Source of the DNA: JAHEEL01 sp942491345
Lineage (GTDB): Bacteria; Actinomycetota; Acidimicrobiia; Spongiisociales; UBA5794
Direction: 5' to 3'
Assembly: GCA_942491345.1 (NCBI GenBank)
Contig: CALOAN010000036.1
Span: forward strand, 62,001 to 126,000
DNA length: 64,000 nucleotides
This document shows positions 39,626-47,589 of this stretch, one piece after another. A program made the translations under genes and the position numbers. Below the pieces are notes generated by a model. The model was not told where the DNA came from, ran no database searches, and worked only from the letters and a program-made list of their open reading frames with translations. The first letter of the stretch is position 1; each line of letters begins with the position of its first letter.

Positions 39626-40978
39626 ATGACCCTCTGGAGCGGCCGCTTCTCGTCCGGACCCGGCGATTCCTTGTGGCGCTTCACGACCGACGCGTCGGAT
39701 CGGAGGCTGCTTGTTGATGACATCACAGGATCGCTTGCACACGTTGGGATGCTCGGCGAGGTCGAGCTACTGCCGGGAGACATCGTCGAGCGGATCGAAG
39801 AGGGCCTCGAACACATCCTCGAGGAGGCACACGCGGGTCGGTTTGAGTTCCTGGCCGCCGACGAAGACGTACACACCGCTGTTGAGCGCCGGCTCGGTGA
39901 GCTGATCGGTGCAGAGGCGGGCCACCTGCACACCGGGCGTTCGAGGAACGATCAGGTTGCTCTCGACCTTCGCCTCTACCTCCGCCGAGCTGTCGACCAT
40001 CGGATCGAGCAGATCCAGCATCTTGTAGGTGTCCTGGCGAATCGAGCCGAACAGGCGGGGGACACGGTGGTTGCGTCATACACCCACCTCCAGCAGGCGC
40101 AGGCGATCCCGCTTGCGCACCACTTCCTTGCGTACGCCTGGATGCTGCTGCGCGACGCCGACCGTTTCAGCGAAGCGCGTTCGCGGATCGACGTCTCACC
40201 ACTCGGGGCCGGCGCGTCGGCCGGGAGTGCGCTGCCGCTTCGGCCGGATCTTGTCGCCGACCGGCTCGGATTCTCTACCTGGTTCTCCAATTCGCTCGAC
40301 GCCGTCTCGTCCAGGGATTTCGCCTCTGAATACACGTTCTGTGTCTCGCAGACGATGGTGCACCTGTCGCGTCTATCCGAGGAGCTTGTGTTGTGGTCGA
40401 CGGAAGAGTTCGGTTGGGCTGAGTACGACGACGCGCACACCACCGGCTCGTCTGCGCTCCCTCACAAGAAGAACCCGGATATCGCAGAACTGGCACGCGG
40501 CAAGGCCGCAACCGTGATCGGCGACCTCGCCGGCCTGCTCGCGCTCCAGAAGGGCCTTCCCCTCTCCTACAACCGCGATCTCCAGGAGGACAAGCGGGCG
40601 GTATTCCATGCCGACGATGTGCTGACCACCGCGCTCTCCGCTCTCACCGGCATGATCGAGACCGCCGTGTTCGATCCACCGGACCCGTCATCGTGGGTGG
40701 TAGCCCTGGATCTCGCCGAAGCACTTGTTGCCAGGGGTGTTCCGTTCCGGAACGCGCACGCTGCCGTCGGCGGACTCGTGGCACACCTCAAGGCGGAGGG
40801 ACGGGAGTTCGATTCCGTCACGCCGGAAGAGCTGGAGGCGACGCATTCCCGGCTCATACCGGAGGATCTCAACCGGCTGGATCCGAAAGGGTCGGTTGCC
40901 GCTCGACGATCGCCACGCGGAGGATCGTTTGTTTCGGCTACCGAACAGATCGACGAGATTCGCTCGCTGCTGCCCTGA
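39626..40978 (+). CDS. argH: Argininosuccinate lyase
   Basis: Starting at MTLWSGRFSSGPGDSLWRFT (ATG at 39626), the 450-residue enzyme has the AEDVHTAVE-like EDVHTAVERRLGE, LHTGRSRNDQVALDLRLYLR, SYTHLQQAQAIPLAHH and the fumarase-superfamily signature GSSALPHKKNPDIAE. It releases arginine and fumarate. The open frame upstream runs through the heptanucleotide repeat and is rejected as coding. argD and argF are not in this cluster and must lie elsewhere. Confidence 0.95.
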   Translation: MTLWSGRFSSGPGDSLWRFTTDASDRRLLVDDITGSLAHVGMLGEVELLPGDIVERIEEGLEHILEEAHAGRFEFLAADEDVHTAVERRLGELIGAEAGHLHTGRSRNDQVALDLRLYLRRAVDHRIEQIQHLVGVLANRAEQAGDTVVASYTHLQQAQAIPLAHHFLAYAWMLLRDADRFSEARSRIDVSPLGAGASAGSALPLRPDLVADRLGFSTWFSNSLDAVSSRDFASEYTFCVSQTMVHLSRLSEELVLWSTEEFGWAEYDDAHTTGSSALPHKKNPDIAELARGKAATVIGDLAGLLALQKGLPLSYNRDLQEDKRAVFHADDVLTTALSALTGMIETAVFDPPDPSSWVVALDLAEALVARGVPFRNAHAAVGGLVAHLKAEGREFDSVTPEELEATHSRLIPEDLNRLDPKGSVAARRSPRGGSFVSATEQIDEIRSLLP

Positions 40979-41035
40979 TCCTTCGGAAGTGCGTCGCCAG
41001 CTGGACCCGGAACGCTGCGAAGTATCCCGGTCGTC

Positions 41036-41194
41036 TCACGCAGCGTGGGGGAGTGTCTGGTCCGACGGCCGCGCGCACGACGAGCACGTCGGTACTGGGC
41101 ACCGTTCGACAACGCTCGCGGCGATGCCGGCTTCGCTGAACCAGGCCTCGAGTTCGGTATCGGTCATGGCGGGGGTGGCGGTTGTTTCGATCAT
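41036..41194 (-). CDS. Possible small cysteine-containing protein (52 aa)
   Basis: The frame MIETTATPAMTDTELEAWFS continues to a C-terminal CPVPTCSSC-type cluster and ends PSDQTLPHAA. A shorter start is the ATG at 41167 (MTDTELEAWFSEAG, 43 residues). Codon use is GC-rich in third positions as in neighbours, and the gene would be divergent from the cupin gene. No family is recognised; it could be chance. Confidence 0.35.
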   Translation of the reverse strand: MIETTATPAMTDTELEAWFSEAGIAASVVERCPVPTCSSCARPSDQTLPHAA

Positions 41195-41270
41195 GGGAAC
41201 ACCGTATCCGGCGGGTGTGACAGAAAACGAAGAACACGTGTCCGCCGGATCTTGCCGGAGAGGAAACGCC

Positions 41271-41276
41271 TACTAT
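41271..41276 (+). promoter_or_regulatory. Leaderless-type -10 box for the cupin gene
   Basis: TACTAT ends 6 nt before the ATG at 41283. No Shine-Dalgarno sequence is present in between. Confidence 0.4.
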
Positions 41277-41282
41277 CGACCC

Positions 41283-41624
41283 ATGGAACTCAAGCGTTAT
41301 GCAGACGCCGCTCCGTTCGAATTCGGCGACTTCGTCGTCAGGGAACTCTCGCCAGATGCGTTCTCGGTCGGGTCCGTGGCTGAGATCATCGTCCCGATGG
41401 GTGCCGAGCGCACAGCGCGGGTGTCGGAGAAGACCCACCGGATGTATGTGGTTGTGACCGGAGATCTCGAATTCAGGGTCGCCGGTGAGACGTTCCGCGC
41501 GGGCCCCGGTGACACCATTCACATCGCCTCCGGCGAGGAGTACGGATTCCACAACGGCGGCTACGAAGTCGGGCGCCTCCTGCTCATCAGGGTGCCGGGG
41601 CCGACCCTTCCAGAGCGCTACTAG
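41283..41624 (+). CDS. Cupin-domain protein
   Basis: The 113-residue protein starts MELKRYADAAPFEFGDFVVR and is a single cupin barrel: EKTHRMYVVVTGDLEFRVAG (cupin motif 1, with a His and a Thr/Gly pattern) and PGDTIHIASGEEYGFHNGG (motif 2). Few metal-ligand histidines are in standard places, so a binding role rather than dioxygenase catalysis is possible. The substrate is unknown. Confidence 0.8.
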   Translation: MELKRYADAAPFEFGDFVVRELSPDAFSVGSVAEIIVPMGAERTARVSEKTHRMYVVVTGDLEFRVAGETFRAGPGDTIHIASGEEYGFHNGGYEVGRLLLIRVPGPTLPERY

Positions 41625-41691
41625 CACCAGGGATCGGCACGTTCGGTACGCTCCTCGTCGGGTCGCTTCGTATCGGCCAAGAGGAGGAATC

Positions 41692-42078
41692 GTGATCCGC
41701 CGCTCTATCCACTCCGGATCTCCCTACGAGGTGCGCTACGGGTTCGCTCGCGGCGTGCGCATCGGGGACCGCGTCGAGATCGCAGGAACCGCACCGATCC
41801 CACCGCCCGGCGAGCCGGTCGCGGCCACCGCGTTCGAGCAGATGCTGCGATGCGGGGAGATCGCCGTTGCCGCACTCGAAGAACTCGGCGCTGCGACGAG
41901 TGGCGTAGTCCGGACTCGTATGTACATCACCAATCCGGAGGACGCAGACGAGGTCGGTCGTGCCCACCGCAAGATCTTCGGTTCGGCGAACCCCGCCGCG
42001 ACGATGGTCGTGGTTGCGGCCCTCCTCGATCCAACCTGGAAAGTGGAACTGGAAGTCGAAGCAATCGTCGAATCCTGA
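41692..42078 (+). CDS. RidA/YjgF-family protein lacking the key arginine
   Basis: A GTG at 41692 with GAGGAGG upstream gives a 128-residue protein: VRYGFARGVRIGDRVEIAGT, QMLRCGEIAVAALEELGAA, VVRTRMYITNPEDADEVGRA, and NPAATMVVVAALLDPTWKVE near the end. The fold is the Rid superfamily. In RidA a PAR(S/T) motif provides the arginine needed for imine deaminase activity; here it reads PAAT, so this is probably one of the non-RidA subfamilies with another role. Confidence 0.85.
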   Translation: MIRRSIHSGSPYEVRYGFARGVRIGDRVEIAGTAPIPPPGEPVAATAFEQMLRCGEIAVAALEELGAATSGVVRTRMYITNPEDADEVGRAHRKIFGSANPAATMVVVAALLDPTWKVELEVEAIVES

Positions 42079-42112
42079 GGTATTCCGCCCGTTCCGATTC
42101 CCACTTCGGATT

Positions 42113-42235
42113 CCTCCCCCTCAGGGGGAGGTGGTGCGAGCGAAGCTCGGGGCGGAGGGGGTCAAGGCGTTCCACGACCCACGAGTGGCAGCATGTTTGG
42201 AGGGGGTCAGGCAGGTCCCCACGACCCACGAACGC
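42113..42235. repeat. GC-rich palindromic/direct repeat element
   Basis: CCTCCCCC-TCA-GGGGGAGG (42113-42131) is a perfect 8-bp hairpin, followed by GAGCGAAGCTC and two loosely repeated units that share GGAGGGGGTCA and CACGACCCACGA (near 42155 and 42198). It looks like a dispersed intergenic repeat and fills the space between the convergent Rid and hemolysin-III-like genes, where it may also end transcription. Confidence 0.5.
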
Positions 42236-42272
42236 CGGTAGGTTTGAGCGGACCAGACTTCCGGCGAGTGTC

Positions 42273-42947
42273 CTACGTCGCTGCGAGCGGCACCACGTAC
42301 CGCCAGATGACGAGGAAATGAAGCGATGTCGCGGAGACGACCATGATGTGGAACACCTCGTGGTACGAGAAGACCCTCGGCCAAAGCCTCGGCCGGTTGG
42401 TGACGAGGAAGACCATCCCGACGGTGTAGAGCAAGCCGCCGGCCAAGACGAATCCGACGGGGAGCCAGCCGAGGCGCTGGATCATGGGCCAGAAGAAGAA
42501 GACAGCGATCCACCCGAGGATGGTCGACATCATCACAGAGATCCAGCCTGGCACTTTCGGGAAGAGGCCCTTCTGGATGACGCCACCGATCGCGATTCCC
42601 CACACCGTAGCAAGGACGATCCAGTTCCAAGGAGGGTCGAGGACGATGGCGGCGACCGGTGTGTAGGTGCCTGCGATGAGTACGTAGATCATCGAGTGGT
42701 CCATGCGCTGCATACGTTTCTTCCATCGTTCCCGCCACGGGATCGAGTGGTAGAGCGAGCTGGTGGTGTAGAGCGCCATCATGGCGAGGCCGAAGACCAG
42801 AACGGCGCCTCGTACCGGCCAGTTTGGAGCATGGAAGAGGAGGAAGATCGTTCCGACGAAACCCGCCGCGGCAGCACTGCCGTGGAGGAACCCGCGAACG
42901 GGGTTCTGCATCCTCCCCAGGGTCCATCGTGGGACTGGGAGGTTCAT
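42273..42947 (-). CDS. Hemolysin III / PAQR-family membrane protein
   Basis: Starting at MNLPVPRWTLGRMQNPVRGF (ATG at 42947), the 224-residue protein has about seven membrane helices. Family motifs are SSLYHSIPWRERWKKRMQRM, DHSMIYVLIAGTYTP and the C-terminal FSYHEVFHIMVV, which supply the three conserved histidines and the aspartate of a metal site. The family is related to adiponectin-receptor ceramidase-like hydrolases; the activity in bacteria is uncertain. Confidence 0.9.
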   Translation of the reverse strand: MNLPVPRWTLGRMQNPVRGFLHGSAAAAGFVGTIFLLFHAPNWPVRGAVLVFGLAMMALYTTSSLYHSIPWRERWKKRMQRMDHSMIYVLIAGTYTPVAAIVLDPPWNWIVLATVWGIAIGGVIQKGLFPKVPGWISVMMSTILGWIAVFFFWPMIQRLGWLPVGFVLAGGLLYTVGMVFLVTNRPRLWPRVFSYHEVFHIMVVSATSLHFLVIWRYVVPLAAT

Positions 42948-43055
42948 GCTTTTGAGATTACCTCCGGATCCCGGCAAAACAAGCTACTTGACGGCGCAAG
43001 GGAGATCGGCCTTGGAGGAAGACGATCAGCGATCACGATCCCGTGGGCGGAAAGG

Positions 43056-43448
43056 TCAGTTCCTGCGGGTGCGTTTGACGCCCGCCGCCCTGAGCACTGC
43101 GGCGGAGACACCGGCTTCGCGCCATGCCGGCCAGGTGATGCCCTTCCTCGTCGAGTATGAGGCGGCGTATTCGACGAAGCCCGCCTCGAGGGCGTCGATG
43201 TCCACCGTCTCCGCAAGCTGATCGAGCGTCTCTTGGGTGTCGAGCCGAGCCTGATACAGGTCGACACGGGCAAGCGGATCGCTCTCGTTGCGGATGCGCT
43301 GGTCGAGGTCCGCAATCCTTGCTTCAAGGCTCTCGGGTGTCACCGGGCGGCCTCGCCGTTTCGGAACCGAGATCGCCTCGAGATACGCCTTGATCGCCTT
43401 TGACTCGCGGCGGCCTTGCGCTATCGCCGCCTTGTGTTCTGCCGACAT
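43056..43448 (-). CDS. Hypothetical protein with coiled-coil and AT-hook-like motif
   Basis: Starting at MSAEHKAAIAQGRRESKAIK (ATG at 43448), the 130-residue protein has the basic motif PKRRGRPVTPE (about residues 29-39, resembling an AT-hook GRP core), a helical coiled-coil-like middle (ESLEARIADLDQRIRNESDP and beyond), and a C-terminal TWPAWREAGVSAAVLRAAGV, which could be a small DNA-binding helix pair. I know similar actinobacterial proteins only as hypotheticals. It is divergent from the prenyltransferase gene. DNA binding is inference. Confidence 0.7.
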   Translation of the reverse strand: MSAEHKAAIAQGRRESKAIKAYLEAISVPKRRGRPVTPESLEARIADLDQRIRNESDPLARVDLYQARLDTQETLDQLAETVDIDALEAGFVEYAASYSTRKGITWPAWREAGVSAAVLRAAGVKRTRRN

Positions 43449-43544
43449 GGCCACGGTCCGGGCCTCCTCTCCATGCAGGGTCCTATGTTGGCATGCCGTC
43501 GCTCCCGGCGTGGAGCGATGAATCGGCCCTACCATGGTGAGCAC

Positions 43545-44321
43545 ATGCGAGTCCGTGACACCGCGACCCGTCCGCTCTACCGGTTCTACGAGAACCGGCT
43601 GCTCGCAACCCTCGACCGGGACCGGCTCCCGCGCCACATCGGCGTCATTCACGACGGCCACCGGCGGTATGCGCGCAGTGAGCGCCTCCCCGATTACCAG
43701 GCGTCGTATCGGGTGGGGATGACGAAGTTCGTCGAGTTCCTACACTGGTCGGACGACCTCGAAATCCCCGCCGTCACGTGCTGGCTGCTCTCGAAGGAGA
43801 ACCTGGCTCGGCCCGACGAGGAGTTGCTGCCGTACTACGAGGTTCTCCAGGAACTGTTCGAGGAGATTCCGAACGCGCTGGGCGGAGCCAACGTCGGCGT
43901 TCGTTTCATCGGGAGCCTCGACCTGCTGCCTCCGGATTTGCAGAAGTCGGCGAAGCGTCTCGAGGAACGGATGCCGGGGGGCGATCGGAGGGTGACGATC
44001 GCTCTCGCCTACGGTGGACGGCAGGAGATCGTCGACGCGGTGAAGGACCTCGTCGCGAAACTCGCGACCGACGGCACTGATGACCTGTGTGGTCGGATCG
44101 ACGCCGACGGCATCGCAGCGAACCTCTACACATCCGATCTGCCCGACCCCGATCTCGTGATCCGTACGTCGGGCGAGGCACGCCTGTCGGGTTTCCTGCT
44201 TTGGCAGGCCGCCTACGCCGAGTACGCGTTCGTGGACGTCTACTGGCCGGCCTTCCGCCACATCGACTTCCTCCGTGCCCTGCGTGACTTCACGAGGCGA
44301 ACTCGGCGGTACGGGAAATAG
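43545..44321 (+). CDS. Undecaprenyl/cis-prenyl diphosphate synthase family protein
   Basis: The 258-residue protein contains the cis-prenyltransferase pattern: HIGVIHDGHRRYARS (catalytic Asp37), CWLLSKENLARPDEE, and C-terminal DLVIRTSGEARLSGFLLWQA. The motif DGN(G/R)RW reads DGHRRY, so the conserved Asn is His39. The family builds isoprenoid lipid carriers for cell-wall synthesis or shorter Z-prenyl diphosphates; chain length is not evident. Start could also be ATG at 43518, nine residues longer with GGAG close by. Confidence 0.88.
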   Translation: MRVRDTATRPLYRFYENRLLATLDRDRLPRHIGVIHDGHRRYARSERLPDYQASYRVGMTKFVEFLHWSDDLEIPAVTCWLLSKENLARPDEELLPYYEVLQELFEEIPNALGGANVGVRFIGSLDLLPPDLQKSAKRLEERMPGGDRRVTIALAYGGRQEIVDAVKDLVAKLATDGTDDLCGRIDADGIAANLYTSDLPDPDLVIRTSGEARLSGFLLWQAAYAEYAFVDVYWPAFRHIDFLRALRDFTRRTRRYGK

Positions 44322-44377
44322 GCGGTTCGTCGAGTCAAGCGAGACCAAGCTCCATCGAGCAGGCGATCGAAACCAGC

Positions 44378-45253
44378 TCAGGCAGTGCGGCTGAGCCAAT
44401 CCGACAGCGCCTCTCCGATCGCGTCAGGCTGGTCTTCCTGGATGTAGTGACGCCCCTTCCCGACGAACACCGACTCGGTGTTGGGGAACATCGTCGCAAC
44501 ACGTCTGGCGGCCTTCTCACCGCGGATGATCGCGCCGGGTTTCGCCCACAGGAACAGCTTCGGAATCGGAGACTTCCTGAGCCATGCGTTGTACGCATTG
44601 ACGACCGCGGTGACATCGGCAGGTTCGTCATCGAACGGGATCTCCCTGGGCCACTGCTCCACCGGCTTGCGGCTGGCGACGTCCGGGAACGGCGCTGCGT
44701 ACTCCGCCTTCTCTATCGGAGTCAGACGACGCGACACCATCATCGGCAGCAGCCGCTTCACGAAGAAGTTCTTCTCCGCGTTCATGCGGTGACCCTTGAC
44801 CGGATCGCGAAAGCGCTTGAACAGCCACGCCAGGGGCGGAGGTGTGTCCTTCCACCTGGTCGGCTCGACGATGGCCTCCATGAAGGCGATCCGCTTCACC
44901 CGGTCGGGATGCTGCTCGGCATAGTTGAAGCCGAGCCCCGAGCCCCAGTCGTGCAGGACGAGGGTGAGGTCGCGAAGGCCAAGGGCTTCGATGAAACCGT
45001 CGAGGTATTCGGCGTGATCGAAGAATCGGTAGTCGAGATCGGGCTTGCCGGAGAGGCCCATGCCGATGAGGTCGACGGCTATCGCCCGTCCGTGGGGTGA
45101 CGCGTACGGGATGATGTTCCGCCACAGGTAGCTCGAGGTCGGGTTGCCGTGCAAGAAGAGGATCGGGTCTCCCGTTCCCTGTTCCACGTAGTGCATACGA
45201 GCGCCCAGGACGTCGACGTAGTGCGATTCGTACGGAAATGCGTCAGAAATCAT
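44378..45253 (-). CDS. Haloalkane dehalogenase (alpha/beta hydrolase, HLD-II-like)
   Basis: The 291-residue enzyme has the halide/oxyanion loop FLHGNPTSSYLWRN (Asn37), the nucleophile elbow VLHDWGSGLGF with Asp102 and the halide-stabilising Trp103, the acid Glu126 in FMEAIV and the base His in GRHYIQEDQPD. This Asp-His-Glu triad with Asn and Trp is the HLD-II arrangement, splitting carbon-halogen bonds by hydrolysis. The natural substrate is unknown. It is divergent from pyrE. Confidence 0.88.
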   Translation of the reverse strand: MISDAFPYESHYVDVLGARMHYVEQGTGDPILFLHGNPTSSYLWRNIIPYASPHGRAIAVDLIGMGLSGKPDLDYRFFDHAEYLDGFIEALGLRDLTLVLHDWGSGLGFNYAEQHPDRVKRIAFMEAIVEPTRWKDTPPPLAWLFKRFRDPVKGHRMNAEKNFFVKRLLPMMVSRRLTPIEKAEYAAPFPDVASRKPVEQWPREIPFDDEPADVTAVVNAYNAWLRKSPIPKLFLWAKPGAIIRGEKAARRVATMFPNTESVFVGKGRHYIQEDQPDAIGEALSDWLSRTA

Positions 45254-45269
45254 GGCCCGACCCTACCGA

Positions 45270-45297
45270 TTGCAGGCACACTCAGGGTGGGTATTCT
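45270..45297 (+). promoter_or_regulatory. Candidate pyrE promoter
   Basis: TTGCAG (45270-45275) and TATTCT (45292-45297) are 16 bp apart. Transcription would start near 45304, leaving a leader of about 170 nt before pyrE. Confidence 0.45.
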
Positions 45298-45303
45298 GGC
45301 TTG

Positions 45304-45472
45304 AGAGGGCGGGCTAGAAGTGTTGCTCTGCCTGGGAAACTAGCTCCAGACGAACCGAGGGCCGCCTTGCGGCGGCCTCGGTTCGGGCTTAGACGGGAGG
45401 TTGGAAGGCATCCTGTCTGAGTAACGTATCGGTCGGACCTGTACATCTCTTGAGCACTTTCCTGGATTTTCT
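45304..45472 (+). promoter_or_regulatory. Structured leader of pyrE
   Basis: The leader holds a strong hairpin at 45351-45385 (CGAACCGAGGGCCGCC paired with GGCGGCCTCGGTTCG, one bulged base, UUGC loop), preceded by GCTAG...CTAGC (about 45313-45344) and flanked by CTCCAGAC and GTCTG-type segments that can pair around it. No T-run follows, so it is not a standard terminator. It could be a pyrimidine-responsive leader or a small RNA; it matches no riboswitch or SRP/6S pattern I know. Confidence 0.45.
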
Positions 45473-46033
45473 TTGAGCGCCGAATCTGACTCCAAACAGC
45501 GACTTGTCGAACACCTCCGTGACCACGCCGTGCGCACCGATGGTCCGTTCACGCTGCGCTCTGGCGCAATCTCCGGTTGGTACATCGATGCCCGCCAGAC
45601 AACGTTCGATGGTGCCGGTGCGATCCTTGTTGGGAAAGCCGTCGTCGAAGCGCTCGACGACGAGATCACGGCGGTAGGGGGATTGACGATGGGTGCGGAT
45701 CCGATCGCGGTCTCGGCCGCCGCGGCAGCAGCAGCCGACGGCCGTTCGCTGAGAGCCTTCTCTGTGAGGAAGGAAGCAAAGGACCACGGCACGGGAGGAC
45801 GCATCGTCGGACCGGTCGGCCCGGACGATGTTGTTGCCGTCCTCGAGGACACGACGACCACCGGTTCTGCGATGTTCGAGGCGATGGATGCGTTGACCGA
45901 CGCCGGCATCAGGATCGCCCAGGTGATCACACTCGTCGACCGAAGCAATGGGATTGCCGCCAGAAAGGTGGGAGCCGCCGGCATCCCGTACGTGGCGCTC
46001 GTTACGCCGAGCGACCTTGGAGTGAGCGAATGA
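45473..46033 (+). CDS. pyrE: Orotate phosphoribosyltransferase
   Basis: The 186-residue enzyme converts orotate and PRPP to OMP in pyrimidine synthesis. It has TLRSGAISGWYIDARQTTFDG, the SVRKEAKDHGTGGRIVG flexible loop with conserved Lys/His, and the PRPP-binding VVAVLEDTTTTGSAMFEA. The start is TTG at 45473. Its stop overlaps the start of the following membrane-protein gene (ATGA). Confidence 0.92.
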   Translation: MSAESDSKQRLVEHLRDHAVRTDGPFTLRSGAISGWYIDARQTTFDGAGAILVGKAVVEALDDEITAVGGLTMGADPIAVSAAAAAAADGRSLRAFSVRKEAKDHGTGGRIVGPVGPDDVVAVLEDTTTTGSAMFEAMDALTDAGIRIAQVITLVDRSNGIAARKVGAAGIPYVALVTPSDLGVSE

Positions 46034-46680
46034 GGCTGCTGCGCGTCGACCGATCTCCCGTGCGACTGTTCCTGTTTGGCCTCGTCGGCCTCTTCCTGAT
46101 GATTGGCGCCGTTGACGTGATGTGGGGCCACTGGGTTTCGACGCCGCCCGACACATACAACGAAGAGATCACTCAGAAGGGCAGGAATCAGCGGCGATCC
46201 GACTACGTCTGGGGTGTGTTCCTGCTCGCAGGTGGAGCCGGGCTCTTTGGATTCTCCTTGGTGGCGCTCATCCGCCGCGCCCCGGCCCTCGTGGTGCGTG
46301 ACGATGGGCTTTCGCTGGCGGTCGGAGCACCGGGTGAGGATCCTGTCTTCGTGCCGTGGAGCGCCATCTCGTTCGTATCGTCGGCAGCAGAGAAGAATCC
46401 CTACGGTGGCTACGACCGCGACGTGTTGGTTGTCGACGTGATCGACCCTGGAGGACTTCCCGCCGAACCATGGGGTGCCTCCTGGGACGGCAACCGACTG
46501 GTTGTTGATGCGAGCGGCTGGGACAAACCGCTTGGTGAGGTTGTGATCCACGCAGGAATCGCTCTTGATCGCTACCAACACTTCGAAGAGCCACAACCGT
46601 CGGCGATCGGACCAGGGGAGACCGAGAATACGGATGCCGTCGCTCTCCCATCCGACACAGAGGAGACGCCAGATGACTGA
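46030..46680 (+). CDS. Two-helix membrane protein, function unknown
   Basis: The 216-residue protein starts MRLLRVDRSPVRLFLFGLVG, with membrane helices at about residues 11-29 and 61-79 separated by a short outside loop (WGHWVSTPPDTYNEE), then a cytoplasmic beta-rich domain (about 86-180) with VVRDDGLSLAVGAPGEDPVF, PH-like in character, and an acidic tail. It is coupled to pyrE by ATGA and overlaps the endonuclease IV gene by 8 bp. The family is not recognised; the layout resembles bacterial PH-domain membrane proteins. Confidence 0.7.
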   Translation: MRLLRVDRSPVRLFLFGLVGLFLMIGAVDVMWGHWVSTPPDTYNEEITQKGRNQRRSDYVWGVFLLAGGAGLFGFSLVALIRRAPALVVRDDGLSLAVGAPGEDPVFVPWSAISFVSSAAEKNPYGGYDRDVLVVDVIDPGGLPAEPWGASWDGNRLVVDASGWDKPLGEVVIHAGIALDRYQHFEEPQPSAIGPGETENTDAVALPSDTEETPDD

Positions 46681-47440
46681 TCTCAAGATCGGCGCACATG
46701 TGCCGGCCGAAGATCCACTTGCAGAGGCTGAAGCGCGCGGTGCCGATGTTGTCCAGATCTTCGTCTCAAACCCGCAATCCTGGAAGAAGCCGGTGCCGCG
46801 ACCCGACGCCGAGACGCTCCGAGACTCCGCGATCGACTTCTACGTGCATGCTCCCTATCTCCTCAACCTCGCGTCGCCGAACAACCGAGTGCGGATCCCG
46901 TCTCGCAAGATTCTGGCCCAGACCGTTGAAGCCGCATCCCTCATCGGCGCGAAGGGGGTCATCGTTCACGGCGGCAGCGTCGGTCCCGACGAGGGTATCG
47001 ATGTCGGTTTCGAGCGATGGTTCAAGGCGCTGGACTCGTTTGAAGTGACCGTCCCGGTCCTGGTCGAGAACACGGCCGGGAGTGGCAACACCGTGATGCA
47101 GAACCTCGACAACTACGGTCCGCTGTGGGCGGCCATCGGCGACTTCAACGTGGGTGTCTGCCTTGACACCTGCCACGCATGGGCCGCCGGCGCAGACCTC
47201 ACCGAAGCGGTCGAGCGCATCGCGCAGCACACCGGAGGGATCGCCCTGGTACACGGCAACAACTCGCGGGATCCCTTCGACAGTCACCGCGACCGCCACG
47301 CGAACCTCAGCCAAGGTGAGATCCCCGAGGACCTCCTGGCCGGTGTGATCCGTGACGCCGCAGCCCCGGTTGTCGTCGAGACCCCAGGCGAAGCAGAGGC
47401 TCAGGCCGCAGACATCGCATGGCTCCGCGAGCGCCTCTGA
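46673..47440 (+). CDS. nfo: Endonuclease IV (AP endonuclease) family
   Basis: Starting at MTDLKIGAHVPAEDPLAEAE (ATG at 46673), the 255-residue TIM-barrel protein keeps the three-zinc ligands: FYVHAPYLLN, VIVHGGSVG, PVLVENTAG, VGVCLDTCHAWAAG, ALVHGNNSR, DRHANLSQGEI and VVVETPGEAE. It should cut DNA at abasic sites. It is slightly shorter than E. coli Nfo (about 285), as in other actinobacteria. It overlaps the upstream gene by 8 bp. Confidence 0.9.
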   Translation: MTDLKIGAHVPAEDPLAEAEARGADVVQIFVSNPQSWKKPVPRPDAETLRDSAIDFYVHAPYLLNLASPNNRVRIPSRKILAQTVEAASLIGAKGVIVHGGSVGPDEGIDVGFERWFKALDSFEVTVPVLVENTAGSGNTVMQNLDNYGPLWAAIGDFNVGVCLDTCHAWAAGADLTEAVERIAQHTGGIALVHGNNSRDPFDSHRDRHANLSQGEIPEDLLAGVIRDAAAPVVVETPGEAEAQAADIAWLRERL

Positions 47441-47459
47441 AGAGAGTACGCGGGTCTTT

Positions 47460-47530
47460 GCCTCCGCCACGTAGTGGGGGAGGCGCGAGTCGGGGCAATC
47501 GCTCCCGGGCCGCCCCCTCGGACGGAGGGG
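47460..47530. terminator. Bidirectional terminator-like hairpins
   Basis: Two hairpins lie between the convergent endonuclease IV and zinc-ribbon genes: GCCTCC-g-CCAC-GTA-GTGG-g-GGAGGC (47460-47484) and CCCCTC-GGACG-GAGGGG (47514-47530). Neither has a long T-run, but the placement between convergent genes supports a termination role. Confidence 0.5.
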
Positions 47531-47589
47531 TCGTCTTTGATCACTGCGACGTGTTGCGGCTGGGGACTCGGCCACAATGAAGGAGCCGC

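Noticed and set aside
45351..45385. Strong hairpin as a standard Rho-independent terminator for the dehalogenase gene
   Set aside because: The dehalogenase gene is transcribed away from it and no T-run follows; it lies inside the pyrE leader.
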